DNA from: Pinibacter aurantiacus
Lineage (GTDB): Bacteria > Bacteroidota > Bacteroidia > Chitinophagales > Chitinophagaceae
Length of the DNA stretch: 64,000 nt
Reading direction: 5' to 3'
Assembly (NCBI RefSeq): GCF_019130065.1
Contig: NZ_JAHSPG010000012.1
Span: 248,001 to 312,000, forward strand
Shown: piece by piece, positions 18,000 through 25,911 of the stretch
How positions within the stretch are numbered: position 1 is the first letter of the stretch
Layout of the letters: every line of letters begins with the position of its first letter
Program-made: the position numbers and the translations under genes
Notes under the pieces: model-generated
Seen by the model: only the letters and a program-made list of their open reading frames with translations
What the model was told of the DNA's origin: nothing
Database searches by the model: none

Positions 18000-18150
18000 A
18001 GTAAAAAGTTAAAAATAAAAAGTAAAAAATAGGTTTATGATAATGCTTAGTGACTGAATAATTGAATAACTGAAGTTTACATTCGATTAGCCACGTAGAG
18101 CTTCAACCACTCAGTTACTCAGTTAATCAGTTATTCAGTTATTCAATTAT
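18000..18150. repeat. Two word-repeat elements (AAAAAGT half; GACTGAATAATTG pair)
   Basis: 18000-18031 is a single AAGTAAAAA-type arm. 18050-18074 (TGACTGAATAATTGAATAAC) and 18110-18150 form an inverted pair. The right arm includes the cytochrome c stop codon at 18147-18149. Confidence 0.8.
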
Positions 18151-18557
18151 TTCTTCGGTCTTGCGGCTTTAACCTCAGCCACCGTTACCGCAGAAGCTTT
18201 GTTGCCAAAGCTATTTCGCACGTAGGTGAGCACGTCAGCGATTTGCTGATCTGTTAAAAAGTTGTGTGGCGCCATTACATTGCTGTAGTCTTCGCCTTCC
18301 ACTTCAACGCCGGAAAGCCCATTCATTACTATGCCAATGAGTTTTTTCTTGTCGCCCAATACAAATTTCGTTTTGATCAAAGGTGGGTTCATACGCGGCG
18401 CCCCACCTCCGTCCTGCATGTGACATGCAAGGCAATATGTGTCATACACAATTTTGCCACGATCTTTTGATGCTTTTAAACCTGACTGTTGAGGCAAGGT
18501 GAACGCGCAAATAAAAAGACACAATAATGGAAAAATGATTGCTGAAATTATTTTCAT
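18147..18557 (-). CDS. Secreted c-type cytochrome
   Basis: A 136-residue monohaem cytochrome c from the ATG at 18557 (MKIISAIIFPLLCLFICAF). A longer frame upstream runs into a palindrome and is rejected. The signal peptide is followed by the haem-attachment motif CLACH in DTYCLACHMQDGGG, and the distal methionine is probably in YSNVMAPHNFL. It is transcribed 125 bp downstream of the sorbosone-dehydrogenase-like gene and is probably its periplasmic electron acceptor. The last codon lies in the repeat arm. Confidence 0.92.
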   Translation of the reverse strand: MKIISAIIFPLLCLFICAFTLPQQSGLKASKDRGKIVYDTYCLACHMQDGGGAPRMNPPLIKTKFVLGDKKKLIGIVMNGLSGVEVEGEDYSNVMAPHNFLTDQQIADVLTYVRNSFGNKASAVTVAEVKAARPKK

Positions 18558-18567
18558 GTTGATTGCG

Positions 18568-18679
18568 GTAGGGGCGAATCGCATTCGCCCTGTCAAATTA
18601 TTTTTGAAATTATTTTACCAATCGGGATAATAGCTGGGAAATTTAATTTGCATCAGGGCGAATGCGATTCGCCCCTACG
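18568..18679. repeat. Perfect 25-bp inverted repeat of nested palindromes
   Basis: The arms 18568-18592 and 18655-18679 are exact reverse complements (GTAGGGGCGAAT ... ATTCGCCCCTAC). Each arm is itself a hairpin (GGGCGAAT-GCG-ATTCGCCC). It lies between the dehydrogenase and cytochrome genes and ends 2 nt before the dehydrogenase stop. Confidence 0.9.
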
Positions 18680-18681
18680 GG

Positions 18682-19965
18682 TTATTTTTTATAAGTTATT
18701 CTCCAAATTCTTCCCTGGTTGTCATCTGAAATGTACAATGATCCGTCAGTGCCTTGCGCCAATCCGCAAGGACGATATGTTGCTTTGTTTATATCCGCAC
18801 CGGCGAAACCATCTGCAAACACTTCCCAGTTGCCGCTTGGCATGCCATCCTTACCAAAAGGAACAAACACTACAAAGTAACCAGCCTGAGGCTCCGGAGC
18901 GCGGTTCCATGATCCGTGGAAGGCGATAAACGCACCATTCTTGTATTTTTCAGGGAACATGTCGCCAGTGTAAAACAACAGATCGTTTGGAGCAAGGTGA
19001 CCAGGGAACTGAACGATGGATTGTTCTTTGCTTCCACAGTCGCCTGCTTTTGTGCGATCGCCGCCATATTCAGGGTTCAGCACTTTTTGTTTTTTTGTAT
19101 AATCATAGTAGCAATAAGGCCATCCGCAGTCTGAGCCCAATTTCACTTTGAACATCTCTTCTGAAGGATTTTCAGCACCTTCTTTTTGACTATACATTTC
19201 AGGATAGAATTGAAACAGTTGATCGCGGCCATGTTGTGTAACATATAGGCTGTTAACGGCTGTGTTCCAATCAAGTCCCATTACGTTGCGCAAGCCAGTT
19301 GCATAACGAACACCTTCCGCATAGCTTTGATTTGGTTTGTCAACTTTGAACTGCCAAACGCCTCCTGCTGAATCCAGTATAGGACAAGGCGATTGTCCGG
19401 GAGATCCTTTCACTCTGTCCTGCACCTGGCAGCAGTTTGACGGAGCACCAATTGTTACATAAATGTTGCCATCGTTATCTAATGTAAAAGGTTTTGCTTC
19501 ATGTTGGTGATGATCCCACAAACCGGTGATGATTTTCTCCGGTTGTGCGCCATCTGGCACTTCATTTTTTTCATTTAGTTTATATCGAAAAACTTCTGTG
19601 TTGGAAGAAGCATACAAATAACCATTCTTAATCGCCATGCCAGTTCCGATGAAGTTGCCGAATCCAACTGTTTCGTCGAATTTACCATCACCATTTTTAT
19701 CGCGCAATCTCACAATGCCTTTACCATCTTTCAATTTTTCTAATTTAGCATACAAGTCACCGTTACTGTTCACAAATATGTGACGAACTCTACCAACTTT
19801 GTCGGCTACTATCTGACCACCAAAACCGGCTGGCAATTTGATGCCGCCATTGTCCGGATCAGGCACAGGACCATTTGTTGCTACCTTTGTTGTATCGCCG
19901 GCGCAAGCGCTCAAAGTAAGCAGGCACGCCATTAAACAATAAAATGATTGTCGAAAAATAGACAT
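18682..19965 (-). CDS. PQQ-type sugar (L-sorbosone-like) dehydrogenase lipoprotein
   Basis: A 427-residue lipoprotein from ATG 19965, with lipobox LSAC after a hydrophobic signal. It has the six-bladed propeller pattern of the soluble glucose/sorbosone dehydrogenase group: KLPAGFGGQIVADKVGRVRHI, LRDKNGDGKFDE (calcium-like loop), WDHHQHEAKPFTLDNDGNIYV, GLRNVMGLDW, GSDCGWPYCYYD, FIAFHGSWNR and the final PCGLAQGTDGSLYISDDNQGRIWRI. Members oxidise sugars or aldehydes with PQQ and pass electrons to cytochrome c, here probably the product of the next gene. It is an unexpected insertion within the his cluster. Confidence 0.9.
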   Translation of the reverse strand: MSIFRQSFYCLMACLLTLSACAGDTTKVATNGPVPDPDNGGIKLPAGFGGQIVADKVGRVRHIFVNSNGDLYAKLEKLKDGKGIVRLRDKNGDGKFDETVGFGNFIGTGMAIKNGYLYASSNTEVFRYKLNEKNEVPDGAQPEKIITGLWDHHQHEAKPFTLDNDGNIYVTIGAPSNCCQVQDRVKGSPGQSPCPILDSAGGVWQFKVDKPNQSYAEGVRYATGLRNVMGLDWNTAVNSLYVTQHGRDQLFQFYPEMYSQKEGAENPSEEMFKVKLGSDCGWPYCYYDYTKKQKVLNPEYGGDRTKAGDCGSKEQSIVQFPGHLAPNDLLFYTGDMFPEKYKNGAFIAFHGSWNRAPEPQAGYFVVFVPFGKDGMPSGNWEVFADGFAGADINKATYRPCGLAQGTDGSLYISDDNQGRIWRITYKK

Positions 19966-20036
19966 GGTGTTAATTTTTGGTAAGGTAAAAGTAAAATATT
20001 GATTGTGAAACATTGTTTATATAAGCGGCGGAGAAC

Positions 20037-20199
20037 AATTAAGAATTAGGAATTAAGAATTAAGAATTCTTTAAGGCTGACTTTTGCTATTGATTTGCTA
20101 CGGAGGGATACGAACGAAAGATTAAATTCACAAAGCAACTCGCATCCGCAACAATTCTTAATTCTTAATTCCTAATTCCTAATTCCTAATTCCTAATTT
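20037..20199. repeat. Inverted word-repeat element, AAGAATTAGG type
   Basis: The left arm is 20037-20069 and the long right arm 20153-20199 consists of AATTCCT/AATTCTT words. The right arm encodes the last three residues (IRN) and stop of hisC. Confidence 0.88.
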
Positions 20200-21235
20200 C
20201 TCCCAGTCTCTCCAACAACGCCGCATTCTCCTCCTCGGTTCCAATCGTTATACGCAAGCATCCTTCACACAATTCAACTTTGCTTCTGTCGCGAACTACG
20301 ATTCCTTTTTCAAGCAAGAAGTTATACGTTCCTTTTGCGTCATTCACTTTTACCAAAATGAAATTGGCATCACTCGGATAAATTTTTTGAACGATAGGTA
20401 GTTGTCCAAGCTGTGCAACTAACCCTTCGCGCTGTTGCACTATGGTCCTGATCATTTCGTTTACCTGCTCCACTTCATCCAAAGCCTTCAAAACCAATTC
20501 CTGAGAAGCCTGGTTAATGTTGTAGGGAGGCTTGATCTTATTCATCACCTCAATTATTTCCTGTGATGCAAAAGCCATACCGACTCTTAACGCCGCGAGT
20601 CCCCAAGCTTTGCTCAGCGTCTGCATTACCAGCAGATTTGGATACTCACTCAATTCCTGCGTAAATGAACGGTAGCGGGAGAAATTGATGTAAGCTTCGT
20701 CTATTACCACAAGGCCGGGGAAGTTGTTAAGTACAATTTCCACATCTTCCCTATCCAAAGAATTTCCGGTAGGATTGTTAGGAGAACAAAGCCAGATGAT
20801 TTTTGTGTTGGCATCAACCAGCGTTTCAAGGTGAACGAGGTCCAGCTGGAAATTGTCCAGCAAGCGTGCCTTACGCACTTCCACATCATTGATGTTGGCG
20901 CTTACTTCATACATGCCATACGTTGGTGGGCAAATGATCACATTGTCTTTTCCCGGATTGCATAGCGCCCTGTATAAAATGTCGATACACTCGTCGCTGC
21001 CATTTCCGATGAACATATTTTCAACCGGAAGCCCTTTAATCTGTTGAAGTTTTTCTTTCACCTTTATTTGCAAAGGATCCGGATAACGGTTGTACCATTT
21101 GATCAATGGAGAACCGTAACTGTTTTCGTTGGCGTCTAAAAATATTTTTGCTTCGCCTTTGAATTCATCTCTTGCAGACGAATAAGGCACTAATTTTTTT
21201 ATGTTTTCTCTAAGGAGACTATTGAAATTAAACAT
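20186..21235 (-). CDS. hisC: Histidinol-phosphate aminotransferase
   Basis: A 349-residue PLP enzyme converting imidazole-acetol phosphate and glutamate to L-histidinol phosphate. Fold type I motifs are GNGSDECIDILYRA, CSPNNPTGNSL, VVIDEAYINFS and the Schiff-base lysine in QTLSKAWGLAALRVG. The C-terminal CLRITIGTEEEN is typical. It is downstream of hisD in the same direction. Its last codons lie inside a dispersed repeat arm, so the present stop may have been created or moved by that element. Confidence 0.97.
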   Translation of the reverse strand: MFNFNSLLRENIKKLVPYSSARDEFKGEAKIFLDANENSYGSPLIKWYNRYPDPLQIKVKEKLQQIKGLPVENMFIGNGSDECIDILYRALCNPGKDNVIICPPTYGMYEVSANINDVEVRKARLLDNFQLDLVHLETLVDANTKIIWLCSPNNPTGNSLDREDVEIVLNNFPGLVVIDEAYINFSRYRSFTQELSEYPNLLVMQTLSKAWGLAALRVGMAFASQEIIEVMNKIKPPYNINQASQELVLKALDEVEQVNEMIRTIVQQREGLVAQLGQLPIVQKIYPSDANFILVKVNDAKGTYNFLLEKGIVVRDRSKVELCEGCLRITIGTEEENAALLERLGEIRN

Positions 21236-21263
21236 GATTTTAGTTGTTGTTGGTTAGTGACTC

Positions 21264-21353
21264 AAAATTGAAAGTTGAAAATTGAAAATGCTTCAAGTGA
21301 AACAAGCCTGATCATCTTTAGGCATTTTCAATTTTCAACTTTCAATTTTCAAT
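21264..21353. repeat. Inverted word-repeat element, GAAAATT type
   Basis: The left arm is 21264-21290 and the right arm 21323-21353. The right arm overlaps the final codons (IEN) and stop of hisD at 21342. Confidence 0.88.
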
Positions 21354-22622
21354 TAGCCTAATGCTTACTGCATTTCTGTGCGCATCCAGCCCTTCTGCTG
21401 CTGCCATTAATTCTACTGCTTTGCCGATTCGATGCAGTCCGTCTCTGCTTAATTTTTGATACGTAATTTTTTTAACGAAACTATCTACACTCACTCCGCT
21501 ATATGCACGTGCATAACCGTTTGTAGGCAGCGTGTGGTTGGTTCCGCTGGCATAGTCACCCACACTTTCAGGAGAATAATTTCCAAGAAATATAGAACCT
21601 GCATTGATAATTTTTGCAGCAATTGCTTCGTCATTTTCGCAGGCAATGATCAGGTGTTCCGCCGCATATTCATTTACGAGATCAATGGCTTCCTGAATGT
21701 CTTTTACAACAATTGCTTTGCTGTTTTCAAGCGCTTTTGTGGCAAGCTCTTTTCTTGGCAATACTGATAGCTGTTTATCCAGTTCCTGTTGTACTTTTTC
21801 AACAAATGAATTGTCCGTTGTTACGAGCAACACCTGGCTGTCCACACCGTGTTCCGCTTGAGAAAGCAAATCGGCGGCTACGAACGCTGCATTTGCGGAA
21901 GCATCGGCCAACACACAAACTTCGCTGGGACCAGCCGGCATGTCGATGGCTACACCGTCTTTTTGTATCAGTTGCTTTGCGCAGGTTACGTATTGATTGC
22001 CGGGACCAAAAATCTTAAAGACTTTTGATATCGTTGCAGTTCCATAGGCCATGGCGCCAATAGCCTGTACACCACCAACTTTAAAAACATTGGTAATGCC
22101 AGCCAATTGTGCCGCATATAATATTGCCGGATGAAGTTTCCCTTTTTTGTTTGGTGGTGAGCATAAAACAATTTCTCTGCAACCGGCCAGCTTCGCGGGA
22201 ATACCAAGCATTAAGATAGTTGAAAACAAAGGCGCTGTGCCGCCGGGAATGTAAAGTCCCACTTTTTCAATTCCTACACTTTTGCGCCAGCATTGTACAC
22301 CGGGCATTGTTTCAATTATTTCAACCGCTGATAGTTGTTTGCTGTGAAATGCTTCGATGTTCTTTGCTGCAAGTTGGATGGCTTCTTTCAATTCTGCCGT
22401 CAACAAATTTGTCGCGTCCGCAAATTCATCCGCTTCTGCTTTGATGGCCTTTAATTCAACGCCATCAAACTGTTTTGTGTATTGTTGTACCGCTTCATCT
22501 CCACGCTGTTTCACTTCATCCAACACCTTCTTCACCGTAGTTTCCAATGCTGTATTATCCAGCACAGGGCGTTGTAAGAGACTGGGCCATTCGGCGCGAT
22601 TGGGGAAAAGAATGTTTTTCAT
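21342..22622 (-). CDS. hisD: Histidinol dehydrogenase
   Basis: A 426-residue zinc enzyme performing the final two NAD-dependent oxidations from histidinol to histidine. Conserved blocks are IPGGTAPLFSTILMLGIPAKLAGC, FGPGNQYVTCAKQL, AGPSEVCVLAD, LSQAEHGVDSQVLLVT (zinc and catalytic residues) and SVGDYASGTNHTLPT with the catalytic Glu/His region around YAAEHLI. It lies 81 bp downstream of hisG. Its extreme C-terminus is provided by repeat sequence. Confidence 0.97.
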   Translation of the reverse strand: MKNILFPNRAEWPSLLQRPVLDNTALETTVKKVLDEVKQRGDEAVQQYTKQFDGVELKAIKAEADEFADATNLLTAELKEAIQLAAKNIEAFHSKQLSAVEIIETMPGVQCWRKSVGIEKVGLYIPGGTAPLFSTILMLGIPAKLAGCREIVLCSPPNKKGKLHPAILYAAQLAGITNVFKVGGVQAIGAMAYGTATISKVFKIFGPGNQYVTCAKQLIQKDGVAIDMPAGPSEVCVLADASANAAFVAADLLSQAEHGVDSQVLLVTTDNSFVEKVQQELDKQLSVLPRKELATKALENSKAIVVKDIQEAIDLVNEYAAEHLIIACENDEAIAAKIINAGSIFLGNYSPESVGDYASGTNHTLPTNGYARAYSGVSVDSFVKKITYQKLSRDGLHRIGKAVELMAAAEGLDAHRNAVSIRLIEN

Positions 22623-22624
22623 TT

Positions 22625-22700
22625 TAGTTGAGAGTTGAGAATTGAGAGTTGAGAGTTGGGTTCCGACGAACTCTCAACTCTCAACTCTCCATTCTCCATT
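22625..22700. repeat. Inverted word-repeat element, GAGAGTT type
   Basis: The left arm is 22625-22658 and the right arm 22669-22700, with a very short spacer. It exactly fills the hisG-hisD gap. Confidence 0.88.
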
Positions 22701-22702
22701 AA

Positions 22703-23566
22703 TTAAATGATCATTTTTTCAATTGGCACCACCAATATGCCTTGTGCGCCTTTGTCTTTCAGTTGTTCGATGATATCCCAGAATGTGTCTTCACTCAGCA
22801 CGCTGTGTACAGAGCTCCAGCCTTCTTGTGCCAAAGGCAATACAGTTGGGCTTTTCATACCGGGAAGCAATGCGATGATCTCTTTCAGTCTGTCATTCGG
22901 AGCATTCAGCAACACATATTTGGTGCGCTTTGCTTTTTTAACCGCCTGAATGCGAAACACCAGTTTTTTCAATAATTGCTGTTGCGCTTCGTTGAGTTTA
23001 TTGTTCTTGATTAAAACTGATTGTGATTGCAAAATGGTTTCTACTTCTTTCAAACCATTCATGAACAGTGTAGAGCCGCTGCTTACGAGGTCGCAAACAA
23101 CATCGGCCAAACCTATGCCGGGAGCGATTTCTACAGATCCGCTGATTTCGTGGATCTCTGCATTTACATTATTGTCGCTTAAAAATTGTTTTGTGAGGAA
23201 AGGATAGCTTGTTGCGATGCGCTTGCCTTCCAAAGCTTTTACGCTTTCATATTCCTGGCCGCGGGGAACGGCAATTGCCAGGCGGCATTTACCAAAACCA
23301 AGTTGTTCTACAATGGTGGTTTGTTTGTTTTTTTCATACAGTACATTTTCACCTACAATGCCAACATCTGCTACGCCATCTTCTACATATTGAGGAATAT
23401 CATCGTCGCGTAAAAAGAAAACCTCGAGTGGAAAATTATCCGATTCTGTTTTCAGGCGATCCTTTACATTGCGAAGATCGATTCCACACTCGGCGAGAAG
23501 TTTTACCGAATCCTCATACAATCTTCCCGATTTCTGAATGGCAATCCTAAGTTTTGTCTGGCTCAT
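22703..23566 (-). CDS. hisG: ATP phosphoribosyltransferase (long form)
   Basis: A 287-residue enzyme for the committed step of histidine synthesis, joining ATP and PRPP. I use ATG 23566 (MSQTKLRIAIQKSGRL); upstream sequence belongs to the attenuator. Catalytic-domain motifs are GIVGENVLYE, KRIATSYPFLTKQFL and the PRPP loop region EIAPGIGLADVVCDLVSSGSTL. The C-terminal third is the ACT-like histidine-binding regulatory domain typical of the long form (about 285-300 residues), so it needs no HisZ. It is the first structural gene after a His-rich leader peptide. Confidence 0.97.
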   Translation of the reverse strand: MSQTKLRIAIQKSGRLYEDSVKLLAECGIDLRNVKDRLKTESDNFPLEVFFLRDDDIPQYVEDGVADVGIVGENVLYEKNKQTTIVEQLGFGKCRLAIAVPRGQEYESVKALEGKRIATSYPFLTKQFLSDNNVNAEIHEISGSVEIAPGIGLADVVCDLVSSGSTLFMNGLKEVETILQSQSVLIKNNKLNEAQQQLLKKLVFRIQAVKKAKRTKYVLLNAPNDRLKEIIALLPGMKSPTVLPLAQEGWSSVHSVLSEDTFWDIIEQLKDKGAQGILVVPIEKMII

Positions 23567-23590
23567 AATGACTTTTTGAAAGAGGCTTAA

Positions 23591-23620
23591 AATAAAAAAA
23601 GGGCTCACATTTGTAAGCCC
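23591..23620 (-). terminator. Attenuator terminator of the his operon
   Basis: On the minus strand GGGCTTAC-AAAT-GTGAGCCC forms an 8-bp stem with one G-U pair, followed by TTTTTTTATT. It ends 25 nt before hisG. GTAAGCC just after the leader stop can pair with GGCTTAC of the stem and would act as antiterminator. Confidence 0.88.
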
Positions 23621-23666
23621 TTCTCTGTTTGTTTTATTCGTTTAGATACATAACAACATCATCGGC

Positions 23667-23717
23667 TTACCCGTTGGAGATAAAATGATGATGATGGATA
23701 TGTATGTTTATTTTCAT
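23667..23717 (-). CDS. hisL: his leader peptide
   Basis: A 16-codon frame, MKINIHIHHHHFISNG with a TAA stop, contains five His codons, four of them consecutive. It lies between a consensus promoter and a hairpin terminator ahead of hisG. This is the classic layout of ribosome-mediated attenuation: when His-tRNA is scarce the ribosome stalls on the CAT run, freeing downstream RNA to form an antiterminator. The segment just after the His run (including GTAAGCC at 23670-23664) is complementary to the 5' arm of the terminator. Confidence 0.92.
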   Translation of the reverse strand: MKINIHIHHHHFISNG

Positions 23718-23727
23718 AATTGTGACG

Positions 23728-23758
23728 CAAATGTAATTGATTCATTTAAAGAACCAAA
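23728..23758 (-). promoter_or_regulatory. his operon promoter
   Basis: On the minus strand TTTG (23758-23755) is followed after 19 nt by TACATTTG (23735-23728), an exact fit to the Bacteroidota -33 TTTG / -7 TAnnTTTG promoter. It lies 11 nt before the leader-peptide ATG. Confidence 0.9.
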
Positions 23759-23779
23759 GTTTTTTTTGAATTTCATACA

Positions 23780-23935
23780 GATTTCACACAGAGATTTTCA
23801 CGCAAAGGCGCAAAGGGAAAACAAAGGCCGCAACGGATTTCACGCAGCGAACGCAACGGAGCGGCGATGCGGCGGATGATTTTGGTGAAAGGGTTCGTGC
23901 TGTTGAATACCATTACTTCGGCTCAGATGGTTGTG
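23780..23935. repeat. CGCAAAGGCGCAAAGGG-type repeat, copy 1
   Basis: The sequence from 23798 (CACGCAAAGGCGCAAAGGGA) through the GCAACGGAGCGGCGA region and on to GTGCTGTTGAATACCATTAC matches 25912-26060 in the same orientation. Its right end encodes the last codons of the BlaR1-amidase gene. Confidence 0.85.
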
Positions 23936-25466
23936 TATTTATTTCTAAATCCGTGGAAGACAAACGTGCATTTTCATATTCTATCACGCCGTTTAAAATG
24001 GCTTTTGCTACTGTTTCCTGATTTGGAGTTTGGGTTATGAAATTCCTATCGTTTGTGTTGGAAAGATATCCGCACTCAATAAGAATCGTTGGGCATTTTA
24101 CTGCGTCCAATACCCATATGCCCCTTTGGCTTCTTTGCTGCAATTGTTCCTTAATGCTAACCACATTCCTGAGGGAGGCCACCATGTAATTACCTAATAT
24201 TTTTGATTGGGCATTGCTTTCATTTTTTCTGGAAACATAAATCTTAAACCCACTACTATCTGTAGAACCAGAATTGTCTGACTTTACATCCGTGTGAAGA
24301 GAAACGAACACATCGGCTTTTGACTCCTCAGCAATTTGTGTTCTTTTTACTAGCCCTTCATTAATCTTTGTCGTATTGCCGGGAAGTTCGTCCTTGTCAC
24401 GCGTCAAAATCACGTTAATGTTGTACTGTGGCGCTATCTCTTTAACTTTTTTGGCCAGCTCAAGCACTATGTCTTTCTCGTGATAACCGCCGCCCGAAGA
24501 ACCTGGGTCGACACCTCCATGACCGGCATCAATTACAACGTTTATTGGTTTATTTACACGCAATTTGTACACCGGAAGCGGACGTGCGTTTATTGAAATC
24601 AATGCAATGAGCATTAACGCAAATGGCAGCGATAGTGTACGACTCCAATAGCTAAGTGGCTTCTTTGAAAATTTGGTAAGCATGTTAATCCTCCTTTTTA
24701 AATGTGATTGAAAAAAATAATGGTTGATGGTTCTTTGATTATTTTCAATAGCAATTTCCACGATAAGTTCCATGTAGGGAATCGCTTCGTTTTGCCCGAT
24801 CGCATAGTCATCCGCTAAAAATTCGTGAATGGCCTTCAATTCTTTATTGATCAAAAAGAAGAAAGGGTTGATCCAGCACAGACTACAGGCCACCTCAAGA
24901 AAAATATTGTCCAATGTGTGGCGCTGTTTTACATGACACATTTCATGTTTGAGAATCTGGGCTCCATTTGAAGTTGTTTGATCAATTTTCGCATTCCAGT
25001 AAATAGCATTGAAAAAGGAGAACGGAGCATCCTCTTCATTTGTGCTGTACAATCGAACCCCGTCTTTTATCGTGTAATCGTACTTTTTTGACAATACTAT
25101 AACGTGCATGACTGCTTTTACCAACCGGTACAATAACACCACACAAACCAGGCAATACAGCAAATACATTGCAGTTTCAAGGTTTACCAAACCATGCGCT
25201 GCTTTGCTTTCAATCATTACGCCATCGCTTTCTCCATAGTTTGTCGTCACCACTTGCAAAGTTTTGTATAAAACAGGCTGTGCCTCCTGAAAAGAAAAGG
25301 TCAAAGGAATTTTTACAAACGGGATTACCATAGAAATTACAACTGCAAACAACAGATAAAACCTGTTGAACCTATGATGGCTTTGGTTTTTGAGAAAGAA
25401 ATGATAGTATGCGAACAACAAGCCGGAGCAAATAACCATCTTGACTAAAAACAGAAGTGCTGTCAT
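23913..25466 (-). CDS. BlaR1/MecR1-type M56 receptor fused to N-acetylmuramoyl-L-alanine amidase
   Basis: A 517-residue membrane protein. Residues 1 to about 290 are a BlaR1-like part with four hydrophobic segments and an M56 metalloprotease centre, His174-Glu175-x-x-His178 in KHEMCHVKQRH, with Glu215 in HEFLADD as the likely third zinc ligand. From about 308 a complete amidase_3 domain replaces the usual penicillin-binding sensor: VVIDAGHGGVDPG (His316), YHEKD (Glu330), VFVSLHTD and the catalytic-Glu segment TILIECGYLSN. The topology puts the amidase in the periplasm. The start overlaps the blaI stop by 4 bp. It probably senses or cuts cell wall and induces the operon by cleaving BlaI. Confidence 0.92.
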   Translation of the reverse strand: MTALLFLVKMVICSGLLFAYYHFFLKNQSHHRFNRFYLLFAVVISMVIPFVKIPLTFSFQEAQPVLYKTLQVVTTNYGESDGVMIESKAAHGLVNLETAMYLLYCLVCVVLLYRLVKAVMHVIVLSKKYDYTIKDGVRLYSTNEEDAPFSFFNAIYWNAKIDQTTSNGAQILKHEMCHVKQRHTLDNIFLEVACSLCWINPFFFLINKELKAIHEFLADDYAIGQNEAIPYMELIVEIAIENNQRTINHYFFQSHLKRRINMLTKFSKKPLSYWSRTLSLPFALMLIALISINARPLPVYKLRVNKPINVVIDAGHGGVDPGSSGGGYHEKDIVLELAKKVKEIAPQYNINVILTRDKDELPGNTTKINEGLVKRTQIAEESKADVFVSLHTDVKSDNSGSTDSSGFKIYVSRKNESNAQSKILGNYMVASLRNVVSIKEQLQQRSQRGIWVLDAVKCPTILIECGYLSNTNDRNFITQTPNQETVAKAILNGVIEYENARLSSTDLEINTQPSEPK

Positions 25467-25834
25467 TTTGAATTCTTTTTAGATGATTTAATTTGGTTTA
25501 GCAACTGCTCTAACTCTTCGGTACTGATTTTTTTCTCATTTACAAAGTGAGAAAGCAATTTGGAAGGCGAGTTTTCAAAGTATCCTTTAACTACCTGGTT
25601 TACAGTTTTCTTACCATACGCTTCTTTGCTTACTGCGGGAATGTATAAGTTGTTTCTTCCATGCACTTCTGTAGTCACGAATCCTTTTTCACCCAAAACC
25701 TTGAGCACTGTTGCCACGGTATTGGAATGCGGTTGCGGTTCGGGATGGTTCTGCAAAATGTCCTTTAAAAAACCTTTCCCCAATTGCCAAAGGATCAGCA
25801 TTATTTGTTCTTCAGCCTTGGTAAGCGATTTCAT
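25463..25834 (-). CDS. BlaI/MecI/CopY-family repressor
   Basis: A 123-residue winged-helix repressor: LTKAEEQIMLILWQLGKGFLKDIL, HSNTVATVLKVLGEKGFVTTEVHGRNNLYIPAVSKEAYGKK and a C-terminal dimerisation and cleavage region ending NQIKSSKKNSK. The family represses its own operon until the partner M56 protease inactivates it. The next gene encodes that partner (4-bp overlap). The 50 nt before the start contain TATAACTA/TAGTTATG dyads suitable as operators. Confidence 0.95.
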   Translation of the reverse strand: MKSLTKAEEQIMLILWQLGKGFLKDILQNHPEPQPHSNTVATVLKVLGEKGFVTTEVHGRNNLYIPAVSKEAYGKKTVNQVVKGYFENSPSKLLSHFVNEKKISTEELEQLLNQIKSSKKNSK

Positions 25835-25835
25835 G

Positions 25836-25885
25836 TATAACTATTTTTATAGTGATACAATAGTATAACTATATTTCTAGTTATG
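25836..25885 (-). promoter_or_regulatory. Likely BlaI operator region
   Basis: TATAACTA-TATTTC-TAGTTATG (25864-25885) is a dyad with 8-nt arms. TATAACTATTTTTATAGTGA (25836-25855) is a second, weaker dyad right at the start codon. The tandem arrangement fits repressor dimers. Confidence 0.65.
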
Positions 25886-25911
25886 CAAGGATTTCAAAAC
25901 TTTTTTTTGCA

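Noticed and set aside
23685-23879. Plus-strand frame with MMMMDMYVYF start
   Set aside because: It is antisense to the his leader peptide (ATG runs are reversed CAT codons) and continues into a repeat.
23913-25834. Beta-lactam resistance operon
   Set aside because: The receptor has an amidase instead of a penicillin-binding sensor and there is no beta-lactamase gene nearby.
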